Source: Galbitalea sp036271875 (lineage in GTDB: Bacteria; Actinomycetota; Actinomycetes; Actinomycetales; Microbacteriaceae). Taken from it: DNA of 64,000 bases. Where the stretch lies: contig DATAZU010000015.1 of the NCBI GenBank assembly GCA_036271875.1, positions 1 to 64,000 on the forward strand, written 5' to 3'. Below the pieces are notes generated by a model. That model ran no database searches and was not told the DNA's origin. It saw only the letters and a list, made by a program, of their open reading frames with translations. The position numbers and the translations under genes are program-made. Shown here piece after piece: positions 57,504 to 64,000 of this stretch (its first letter is position 1; every line of letters starts with the position of its first letter).

Positions 57504-58661
57504 ATGCTAGGTATGAAAAAACGCGTCGCTGTAGTGGCAGCCGCGGTAGCGGTAACACTGGCCCTGGCAGCGTGCTCGAGTGGCACCGGCAGCAGCGGAG
57601 GCTCGGGCTCATCCGCCAAGAGCCCGTATCTGATCGGCGGCGCGTTGTCCTCATCCGGGACCGCGGCGTTTATCGGACAGGATGCACTTGCCGGCGCGAA
57701 TATCGCGATCAAGGAGATCAACGCTGCCGGAGGTGTGAAGGGTCACCCGCTCAAGGCCGTGTGGCTCGATGACCAGGCGTCACCCGCGGTCGGCGTAACC
57801 GATTACAACAAGCTCGTCTCCCAGGGCGTGAAGTTCCAGTTGACCCAGGTCACGCCCGTCATCAGCGCTATCAAGCCGCTGGCAGCGCGCGACCAGGTTC
57901 TGCTCATGAACCACGCGGGAACCGACCCGACGTTCGCCGACGCCAACAACTACATCATCACGAACATCGCCACCGCGAACCAGGAGGCCAAGGCGCTGAT
58001 CGACTACATGGTCAAGAAGACCAAGGTCCACACCCTCGGTGTTCTGCTGCAGTCGAGCGCTACGGGAGATGCAATTCTTTCCGCGCTCCAAACCGCAGCA
58101 TCGGGCACTCGCATCAAGATCGTCGCGACGCAGCGCTACGACCAGAGCGCGACGGTCTTCAGTTCACAACTCGTGGCACTGAAGAGCGCTCATCCCGACG
58201 CGATGTACGCCGACTTCTTCTCGCCTCAGACCACGGTCGACGTGCTGCAGCAGGCGAAGTCAATGGGCTTCAGCGTTCCGGTCTTCTCCGACACGTTCTT
58301 CGAGGATGCATCGCTGCCCGGTCTTGCCGGAAGCCTGATTAACGGAGTCACATACTCAGACGTCGGCTTCAACCCCAACCAGAACGCGGTGGCGAAGAAC
58401 TTCCAGAAGGAGTGGACAGCGGCCGGCAACAAGGGCGTGCCACCCATCTACTCCGCAACCGCATACGACGCCGTCAAGCTCATCGCTTATGCGATCGGCA
58501 AGGTGGGCTATAACCCAGACAAGGCACGTGCCGCGATCACGGGTGTGACCGCCTTCAAGGGAGCGACCGGCTCGCTGAGTTTCAGCTCAAACGGCCAGGT
58601 GAGCATGGCGGTCCAGATCAAGAAGGTCGTGAACGGCAAGTTCACGGTAGTGAAGCAGTAA
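57504..58661 (+). CDS. ABC transporter substrate-binding lipoprotein, Liv/branched-chain type
   Basis: 385 residues. Signal KKRVAVVAAAVAVTLALAAC with lipobox LAAC, a Ser/Gly-rich linker, then the periplasmic-binding fold type I (YLIGGALSSSGTAAFIGQ; INAAGGVKGHPLKAVWLDDQ; AVGVTDYNKLVSQGVKF). Liv-type binders in catabolic clusters often take aromatic or short branched acids rather than leucine. A hairpin after the stop may raise its level over the membrane subunits. Confidence 0.85.
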   Translation: MLGMKKRVAVVAAAVAVTLALAACSSGTGSSGGSGSSAKSPYLIGGALSSSGTAAFIGQDALAGANIAIKEINAAGGVKGHPLKAVWLDDQASPAVGVTDYNKLVSQGVKFQLTQVTPVISAIKPLAARDQVLLMNHAGTDPTFADANNYIITNIATANQEAKALIDYMVKKTKVHTLGVLLQSSATGDAILSALQTAASGTRIKIVATQRYDQSATVFSSQLVALKSAHPDAMYADFFSPQTTVDVLQQAKSMGFSVPVFSDTFFEDASLPGLAGSLINGVTYSDVGFNPNQNAVAKNFQKEWTAAGNKGVPPIYSATAYDAVKLIAYAIGKVGYNPDKARAAITGVTAFKGATGSLSFSSNGQVSMAVQIKKVVNGKFTVVKQ

Positions 58662-58688
58662 GCGCTACGCCCCGAACGGGCTAAAGTC

Positions 58689-58727
58689 GCCAGGGATCCC
58701 GCACCTCCTCGGAACGGGATCCCTGGC
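58689..58727 (+). terminator. Hairpin between the binding protein and LivH genes
   Basis: GCCAGGGATCCCG (58689-58701) pairs exactly with CGGGATCCCTGGC (58715-58727), with a 13-nt loop and no T-tract. Such intra-operon stems commonly protect the upstream mRNA or partly terminate, giving more binding protein than permease. Confidence 0.7.
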
Positions 58728-58797
58728 CGGCCCATAATGGCACTCCAGTCGGTAACCCGAGAAATACCCCGAACGTGACATCGAGAAGCGTGACAAC

Positions 58798-59667
58798 GTG
58801 TTGAATCAGTTCCTTCAGCTGATCGTTCCCAGCCTCGTCATGGGAAGTCAGACGGCAGTCCTGGCGCTGGGATTCGCCATCGCATACTGGCCGTCCCGAC
58901 AGGTGAACTTCGCCTTCGGCGGCATGTACGTCATCAGCGCGTATCTGACCTGGGAGTTCAACAAGGCGGGTCTTGCGCTGATCATCGCGACAGCGGTCGT
59001 TGCCGTCATCGTGATCGTGCTACAGGTTTCGATACCGGTACTGCTCTACAACCCGATCAAGAGCGAGACCAGCGTGTTTCTCGCCTCATTCGGCGTCTTC
59101 ATCCTCATCGAGTACGTCGTTGAGGCGGTGTTCTCGGCTAATCCGCTGTTCTTCCAGGTGCCTTCCGGTCAACTCACTCAGACGTCACTCGGGCTCTTCG
59201 GCGGCGCGTCACAACTCGACGTGATCTCTGTGGTCATCGGCGTGGTTGCCTTTCTCGCCGTCTGGCTGTTCCTCAAGCGAACGAGGCCAGGTAAGCAGGT
59301 TCGGGCTATCGTTGCAGACCCGTTCATGGCCGAGGCGGCCGGTGTCTCGATTCGTTCGACGACGATGATCTGCTACGCGATCGGCGGTGTCCTGGTGACC
59401 GTGGCGGGGGTTTTCGCGGCCTATCGATACGGGTTGACGCCGACCATCGGAGAGACGCCCGTCTTCTACGCGCTCAACGCCACGCTGGTCGGTGGTCGGG
59501 GAAATATTCTCGGCGCCGGCGTCGCGGGGTTCGCGATCGGAGTGGTGGTCACCCTGTGCTCGGTCATCATCCCCACCCAGTGGGCCGAGGCGCTGGCCTT
59601 TGGTCTGCTCTTCGTGGCCCTGGTGATTCGGCCCTCCGGTCTCTTCCGCAGCCTGGCCTGGACCTGA
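58798..59667 (+). CDS. Branched-chain-type ABC transporter permease, LivH family
   Basis: 289 residues, about eight membrane helices, starting at GTG (or the TTG next codon). ALGFAIAYWPSRQVNFAFGGMYVISAYLTW resembles the LivH start, VRAIVADPFMAEAAGVSIRSTTMICYAIGG is the cytoplasmic coupling loop, and LVGGRGNILGAGVAGFAIGVV the closing consensus. It pairs with the LivM part of the next gene. Confidence 0.88.
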   Translation: MLNQFLQLIVPSLVMGSQTAVLALGFAIAYWPSRQVNFAFGGMYVISAYLTWEFNKAGLALIIATAVVAVIVIVLQVSIPVLLYNPIKSETSVFLASFGVFILIEYVVEAVFSANPLFFQVPSGQLTQTSLGLFGGASQLDVISVVIGVVAFLAVWLFLKRTRPGKQVRAIVADPFMAEAAGVSIRSTTMICYAIGGVLVTVAGVFAAYRYGLTPTIGETPVFYALNATLVGGRGNILGAGVAGFAIGVVVTLCSVIIPTQWAEALAFGLLFVALVIRPSGLFRSLAWT

Positions 59668-59720
59668 ACAATGGAGAGACACGTGGTAGTCGTTTCACAC
59701 ACGACGTCTGGCGGTAAATC

Positions 59721-61466
59721 ATGAACTTCTGGCTGACTCAGGTTCCGCTGCTGGCCATGTACGTGGTTCTCGCGGTGAGTCTCGACCTTCTGGCGGGCGT
59801 GGCGGAACTGCTCTCGATCGCTCAAATCGCCTTCATGGGCGTTGGGGCATATTCCGTCGGCTACCTGACCGTGACCGCGCACTGGCCGTTCCTCCTGGCG
59901 ACCCTGGTTGGCGTGCTGATCGCCGCTCTGGCGGGGGCCATCAGCGGCATTCCCGGCCTTCGGGGCCGAGGATTCATCTACGGCGTCATGTCGTTCGCCG
60001 TCGCCATCGTCGCCTACACGGCATTCAACGCTCCGAACAATATCACCAACGGTGCTGAGGGCATCGCGGGCGTGCCCCTGCCCAGCGTGGGCGCGGCCGC
60101 TCTCAGCGACACCTGGTCGTTCATCGCGGTCTACGTTCCGATCGCGGTCGTGATCGTCCTGCTGCGGTGGCGGCTCGATCGCTCACCGGTCAACCTTGCC
60201 CTTCGCGCCATCCGGTCCGATCCCATGGCAGGTGCCATCAGCGGAATCGGGTCGGGACGACTGCTGATCAAGGTCATGGCTCTGTCCGCCGGTTGCGCCG
60301 GTCTGGGCGGTGCGATGTTCGCTGGGCTCATCGGCTTTGTCGACCCTTCCTCGTTCAGCGTCGACCAGGGCTTTCTGCTGCTCGTGATGGTGATCGTCGG
60401 CGGCAAGGGCAATCTGTGGGGCGCCGCGTTCGGAGCGATCCTGATCGGCTCGGTGCCGTCCCTGGTGACCTACGTCAACCTGCCCAGTTCGACCGCCGGC
60501 TCGATCGAGCAGATCATCTATGCCCTGATCCTGATTGTGATCATCCGAGTCCGGGCTTCCGGGATCTTCCCCGAGCGCCACTGGCTGAAGCGGGAGCGTC
60601 GGGGAGCTGCCGCGCCCGTGGGGATGACCCCACTCGCTCCTGCGGCTGCGACGCCCCCGCTGAGCGCGGTTCCCCTCGATCCGGTGACCCCACCGCCCGC
60701 GAACGCGGATACGGTCGTGGCGCTTGAGTGCAAGGACCTGAAGAAATCGTTCGGCGGTGTGAAGGCGATTCGTGGGGTGTCGATCGCCTTTCCCGCCGGG
60801 AGGATCACCGGGATCATCGGTGCAAACGGCGCCGGCAAGACGACGCTGATCGACCTCCTGAGCGGCGTGCAACGCCCGGACGAAGGGTCAGTCGAGTTCT
60901 TCGGCCAGGAGCTGCGGCGCAGCAGCGCCGTGACGCGCCGTCGCAAGGGCATGGGGCGCACGTTCCAATCCACTCGACTGTTCCACGGGCTCAGTGCCGA
61001 AGAAAACGTGATGTCGGGCCTCGGCTCGATGAGTCGCATAGGCCTGTTCCGAGACGGACTATGGCGAGGCGGGCGCCAGGTCCCGCGGTTGCGTAAGCAC
61101 GCCAACGTGTATCTCGAGGAGGTACAGCTGCGCGCTCGCCTCGGCATGGATGCCCTCGACCTGCCATACGGCGAGCAGAAACTGGTCGGCCTGGCCAGGG
61201 CGCTCGCTTCCGACGCTTCCGTCCTGCTTCTGGACGAGCCATTCGCCGGGGTCTCGGCCGACGGTGTCAGTGTTATGTCCAACATCCTGCGGGATCTCAC
61301 GCAGAAGGGGAGAACCGTCATTCTCATCGATCACAACGTGGAGGCGGTGGTCGGCCTGGTCGACTACATGGTTGCGGTCGACTTCGGCGCGGTGATCGCT
61401 GATGGCGATCCGAAGGATGTCATCAGCGACCGGCGGGTCATGCAGTCCTACCTCGGGACGGCGTGA
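59721..61466 (+). CDS. Fused LivM permease and LivG ATPase
   Basis: 581 residues. Residues 1 to about 295 are LivM (VSLDLLAGVAELLSIAQIAFMGVGAY; LALRAIRSDPMAGAISGIG; VGGKGNLWGAAFGAILIGSV). A Pro/Ala-rich linker of about 40 residues (PLAPAAATPPLSAVPLDPVT) leads to LivG (about 335-581): Walker A GANGAGKTT, signature LPYGEQKLVGLARAL, Walker B VLLLDEPFAG, switch IDHNVEAV. Separate genes are the norm; fusion fixes the stoichiometry. Overlaps livF start by 1 nt. Confidence 0.88.
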   Translation: MNFWLTQVPLLAMYVVLAVSLDLLAGVAELLSIAQIAFMGVGAYSVGYLTVTAHWPFLLATLVGVLIAALAGAISGIPGLRGRGFIYGVMSFAVAIVAYTAFNAPNNITNGAEGIAGVPLPSVGAAALSDTWSFIAVYVPIAVVIVLLRWRLDRSPVNLALRAIRSDPMAGAISGIGSGRLLIKVMALSAGCAGLGGAMFAGLIGFVDPSSFSVDQGFLLLVMVIVGGKGNLWGAAFGAILIGSVPSLVTYVNLPSSTAGSIEQIIYALILIVIIRVRASGIFPERHWLKRERRGAAAPVGMTPLAPAAATPPLSAVPLDPVTPPPANADTVVALECKDLKKSFGGVKAIRGVSIAFPAGRITGIIGANGAGKTTLIDLLSGVQRPDEGSVEFFGQELRRSSAVTRRRKGMGRTFQSTRLFHGLSAEENVMSGLGSMSRIGLFRDGLWRGGRQVPRLRKHANVYLEEVQLRARLGMDALDLPYGEQKLVGLARALASDASVLLLDEPFAGVSADGVSVMSNILRDLTQKGRTVILIDHNVEAVVGLVDYMVAVDFGAVIADGDPKDVISDRRVMQSYLGTA

Positions 61467-62284
61467 TGGCTGCCACCAAGAGGACGCGTTCAGTGCGTTC
61501 GGGTTCGAGCACCGGCGGGACGAAGCCGGAGGAATCATGTGAGCTGGACGGTGACGTGGCCCTCCAATTGGCAGAGGTCGACGCTGGCTACGGAAAAGTC
61601 GAGGCGCTGCACGAGGTCACGGTATCCGTTCGACCCGGAGAAGTGGTCGGGATCGTCGGAGCCAACGGTGCCGGGAAGTCGACGATCGCAAAAACGGTCG
61701 CCGGGTTTGTGCGCCCGAGTTCGGGGCGTGTGATCTCACACGGCGTTGACGTGACCGAATTGAACGTTCGCCAGCGAGTCCGTCGTGGAATCAGTCTCGT
61801 GCCGGAGGGCGGTCCGGCCTTCCGCGGGCTCAGTGTCGAAGAGAACCTGCTCGTCGGGGCCTCGGCGACGGCCTCCGACCGCTCAGCACCAATGCTCGAG
61901 CAGGTTTTGAAAACGTTCCCGGTGCTCGCGGAGCGACGTCGTCAGGATGCCGGACTCCTCAGCGGGGGCGAGCGGCAGATGCTCGCGGTGGGGCGTGCGC
62001 TGGTCGCCGCGCCGCGCCTCCTCGTTCTTGACGAGCCGTCCATTGGACTCAGTCCGCTCATGCTCAATCGACTTCTCGTCCAGGTCGGCGACCTCGCCCG
62101 GAACGAGGATGCGACCGACGCGGACCGCATGGGCGTTCTCCTCATGGAGCAAAACGTCATCGCCGCCTGCAGCGTCGTCGATCGAATTTACGTGCTCCAC
62201 CTCGGCAGAATCGTCCACGAGGCCGCCTCACCGGATCCGGACGAGATTTCAGAAATCATCCTGCGGTCGCTCGGCTCGACGTGA
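61466..62284 (+). CDS. Branched-chain-type ABC transporter ATPase, LivF family
   Basis: 272 residues from the ATG at 61466 (the GTG just before is possible). A ~25-residue Arg/Ser-rich leader precedes the domain. Walker A GANGAGKST, Q-loop region SLVPEGGPAFRGLSVEENLL (LivF-type PEGR replaced by PEGG), signature LSGGERQMLAVGRAL, Walker B LLVLDEPSIGLSP, switch EQNVIAACSV. It completes the importer with the fused LivMG. Confidence 0.88.
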   Translation: MAATKRTRSVRSGSSTGGTKPEESCELDGDVALQLAEVDAGYGKVEALHEVTVSVRPGEVVGIVGANGAGKSTIAKTVAGFVRPSSGRVISHGVDVTELNVRQRVRRGISLVPEGGPAFRGLSVEENLLVGASATASDRSAPMLEQVLKTFPVLAERRRQDAGLLSGGERQMLAVGRALVAAPRLLVLDEPSIGLSPLMLNRLLVQVGDLARNEDATDADRMGVLLMEQNVIAACSVVDRIYVLHLGRIVHEAASPDPDEISEIILRSLGST

Positions 62285-62347
62285 GGTTTGAAGTACCGAT
62301 CAATTTTCGCGGGCTGCTGTAGCTCTGCGTGTACAACTGGAGGAAAA

Positions 62348-63520
62348 GTGGCAGGGATTCTCGACGGATATCGCGTCCTCGAGCTCGGTGGATACGTCGC
62401 GGCGCCTTTTTGCGGCCTGGTGCTGGCACAACTCGGCGCGGAGGTGATCAAGGTCGAGTCCTTCGCGGGGGACCCGACTCGCGTGCGCACGGCCAACTTC
62501 ATTGCGAACAATGCCGGCAAGCGCAGCGTGGTCATCGATCTGAAGCGACCGGAGGCCGCCGCCGTCTGGCATCCGTTGTTGTCGTCGGCGCACGCGCTCG
62601 TTCACAACGTCGACAACGCTGCCATGAAGCGACTCGGTATCACCTTCGAGGGCTGCCGAAAGGTCAATCCGAACCTGGTGTACAGCCATATCAAAGCGTT
62701 CGGCGAAGGTCCGTACTCGGAGCGAACGGCCACCAATCCGGTCGTTGAGGCTCTGTCCGGGCTCATGTCGATCACGGACAACGCTGGGAAGCCGGGCCGA
62801 CAGGCGTCATCCTTCTTCGATCAGATGGCGGGCCTGTTTGCCGCGATCGGCATCATGACCGACCTGCTGAGGCCGGCCGAATCCGGCTACACGGAGATCG
62901 GCCTCTTCGAGACCGGGTTGTTCTCGACCGCTCCCCGGCTGGCCGACTACGTGGTCAGTAAAGAGCTTTCCGGAGAGGTGTGGGGCACGGCTCCATACGA
63001 CACCTTCGAGACACTGGACAAGAAGTGGATCTTCCTTGGCGTCATCAACGACGCGTTCTGGCGGGCCTTCTGCGAGGTCATGCAGCTTCCGGATGTGCTT
63101 GCCGACACCTCGATCGCGACCAGTGCGCAGCGCCTCGCGCGTAAGCACTACGTCAACTCCATCGCGGATGAGGCGATCTCGCGCTACCCGCGGGCGGAGG
63201 TTCTCGCCATGCTGGAAGGCGCCGGAGTGCCGGCCGCGCCCGTCAACGACTTCGCCGATGTGCTCCAGGATCCGCACGTGCGCGCACCGGGAAAGACATA
63301 CTCAACGTCCTTCGACGGGCACAGCGTGCTCCTGCCGACCCTGCCGCTCGTCGGCTCACTCGCCCCAGCGGCGCCGACGTCGGCGAGCACCCCCGAACTC
63401 GGAGGGGACTCCGTCGACATATTCGACTCGCTCGGGCTTTCGAGCGAGGACGTCGGGGCGCTGATCTCCCGGGGCGTCGTGTCGGACTCGCGGCCTACCG
63501 GCAGCGGGAAGGGCAACTAG
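62348..63520 (+). CDS. Family III CoA-transferase (CaiB/BaiF type)
   Basis: 390 residues from GTG behind AGGA. YRVLELGGYVAAPFCGLVLAQLGAEVIKVE is the conserved opening, NKRSVVIDLK-like GKRSVVIDLK follows, and the catalytic Asp is expected in the region of SSFFDQMAGLFAAIG. Family III enzymes move CoA between acids or within one molecule. It is directly followed by an HTD2/Meh-like gene, the pair used by mesaconyl-CoA C1-C4 transferase plus hydratase of the 3-hydroxypropionate bicycle and by itaconate-type pathways. Confidence 0.87.
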   Translation: MAGILDGYRVLELGGYVAAPFCGLVLAQLGAEVIKVESFAGDPTRVRTANFIANNAGKRSVVIDLKRPEAAAVWHPLLSSAHALVHNVDNAAMKRLGITFEGCRKVNPNLVYSHIKAFGEGPYSERTATNPVVEALSGLMSITDNAGKPGRQASSFFDQMAGLFAAIGIMTDLLRPAESGYTEIGLFETGLFSTAPRLADYVVSKELSGEVWGTAPYDTFETLDKKWIFLGVINDAFWRAFCEVMQLPDVLADTSIATSAQRLARKHYVNSIADEAISRYPRAEVLAMLEGAGVPAAPVNDFADVLQDPHVRAPGKTYSTSFDGHSVLLPTLPLVGSLAPAAPTSASTPELGGDSVDIFDSLGLSSEDVGALISRGVVSDSRPTGSGKGN

Positions 63521-64000
63521 ATGTCGGCGGACGAGCTCGAACGAACCGGTCAGCTGCACTCCGAGACGCTCGCGGAGGCGGCGGCGCTGCTGTCGCTGGA
63601 CCAAGAATCCGCTTGGAAGACCGACGGTATCCCGCTGCTGTGGCACTGGTTCTTCCTGCTCGAGAACCCGCGCGAAGACGAATTGGGCGCAGACGGCCAT
63701 CCCGCCCAGGGCATCCCGACGCCTCCCTTTCCCGGCGCCCAGCGACTGTTCGCTGGCGGACGGGTGACGCGCCTGGCGCCATTGCGCGTAGACGCTCCTG
63801 CAACGAGACGCACGCGCCTGGCGCGCTGGTCGGAAAAGACCGGAAAATCCGGATCGTTTTTCCTGGCGACGGTTGTCCACGAGATAACCCAGTCGGGCAA
63901 GGTCGTGGTGCACGAAGAGCAGGAGCTCGTTTACCGAGCTCGTGGGGCAAACAGGCACGAGGACGCGGCCCAGCCGCTGGTTCCCATCAGCCCGGAGGAG
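63521..64000 (+). CDS. HTD2/mesaconyl-C4-CoA hydratase-like protein (cut by window end)
   Basis: ATG immediately after the CoA-transferase stop; 160 codons are visible and the frame is open to the end. Motifs: IPLLWHWFFLLENPRED, DGHPAQGIPTPPFPGAQRLF, GGRVTRLAPLRV, EKTGKSGSFFLATVVHE and EEQELVYRAR, the consensus of FAS1-like dehydratases related to mesaconyl-C4-CoA hydratase and yeast Htd2. It should hydrate a C4/C5 unsaturated acyl-CoA. The second hotdog half would lie beyond the window. Confidence 0.82.
   Translation, partial: MSADELERTGQLHSETLAEAAALLSLDQESAWKTDGIPLLWHWFFLLENPREDELGADGHPAQGIPTPPFPGAQRLFAGGRVTRLAPLRVDAPATRRTRLARWSEKTGKSGSFFLATVVHEITQSGKVVVHEEQELVYRARGANRHEDAAQPLVPISPEE

Overview
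The window is GC-rich and densely coded, with many GTG starts and 1-4 nt start/stop overlaps. It carries a WhiB1-type regulator, a PdtaS-type histidine kinase and the actinobacterial gene order ilvB-ilvN-ilvC-serA-leuB-(FAA protein)-gltX-tRNA-Gln. This points to an actinobacterium; a Microbacteriaceae-like organism is my inference. Most of the window looks like chromosomal backbone, with several accessory inserts.

Layout. 1-4.1 kb: pdtaS, an ArsR/SRPBCC/VOC operon behind a perfect palindromic operator, whiB1, a membrane protein and a Bcp peroxiredoxin. 4.18-6.63 kb: tRNA-Lys(CTT) followed by a small island holding a hipB/hipA toxin-antitoxin pair, bounded by two ~165-nt imperfect direct repeats that each end in a copy of the tRNA-Lys 3' part. 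6.6-12.6 kb: an endonuclease/exonuclease/phosphatase-fold protein, an acyltransferase, a secreted protein with an ABC-2 type transporter, and an SDR. 12.6-19.5 kb: an ethanolamine-type permease divergent from a glutamine-synthetase-like ligase, a gamma-glutamyl hydrolase, an aldehyde dehydrogenase, an SDR and a GntR/FCD regulator; this looks like a complete gamma-glutamylated amino-alcohol catabolic set. 19.5-27.4 kb: small membrane proteins, an SLC13/ArsB-type permease, then TetR - MMPL transporter fused to a degenerate ABC ATPase-like domain - YhgE/Pip. 27.4-31 kb: trehalose synthesis (otsA, otsB) and a TIM-barrel protein, among long-armed palindromic intergenic elements. 31-50.6 kb: branched-chain amino acid and serine biosynthesis, an ECF42-type sigma factor with its DGPF/YCII partner, lipoproteins, gltX, an enoyl-CoA hydratase and tRNA-Gln(CTG).

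50.7-64 kb, directly after tRNA-Gln: a catabolic cluster for a CoA-activated acid. It holds an APH-like phosphotransferase, an ACAD10/11-like acyl-CoA dehydrogenase and an SDR (a trio reminiscent of the LvaA/LvaC/LvaD 4-hydroxyacyl-CoA route), a class I CoA-transferase pair, TetR, a two-hotdog dehydratase preceded by an unrecognised 50-residue ORF, a Liv-type ABC importer with a fused LivM-LivG, and a family III CoA-transferase followed by an HTD2/mesaconyl-CoA-hydratase-like protein cut by the window end.

No CRISPR array, transposase, intact integrase, rRNA gene or replication origin was seen. All function calls come from reading motifs, length and context; no search was run.
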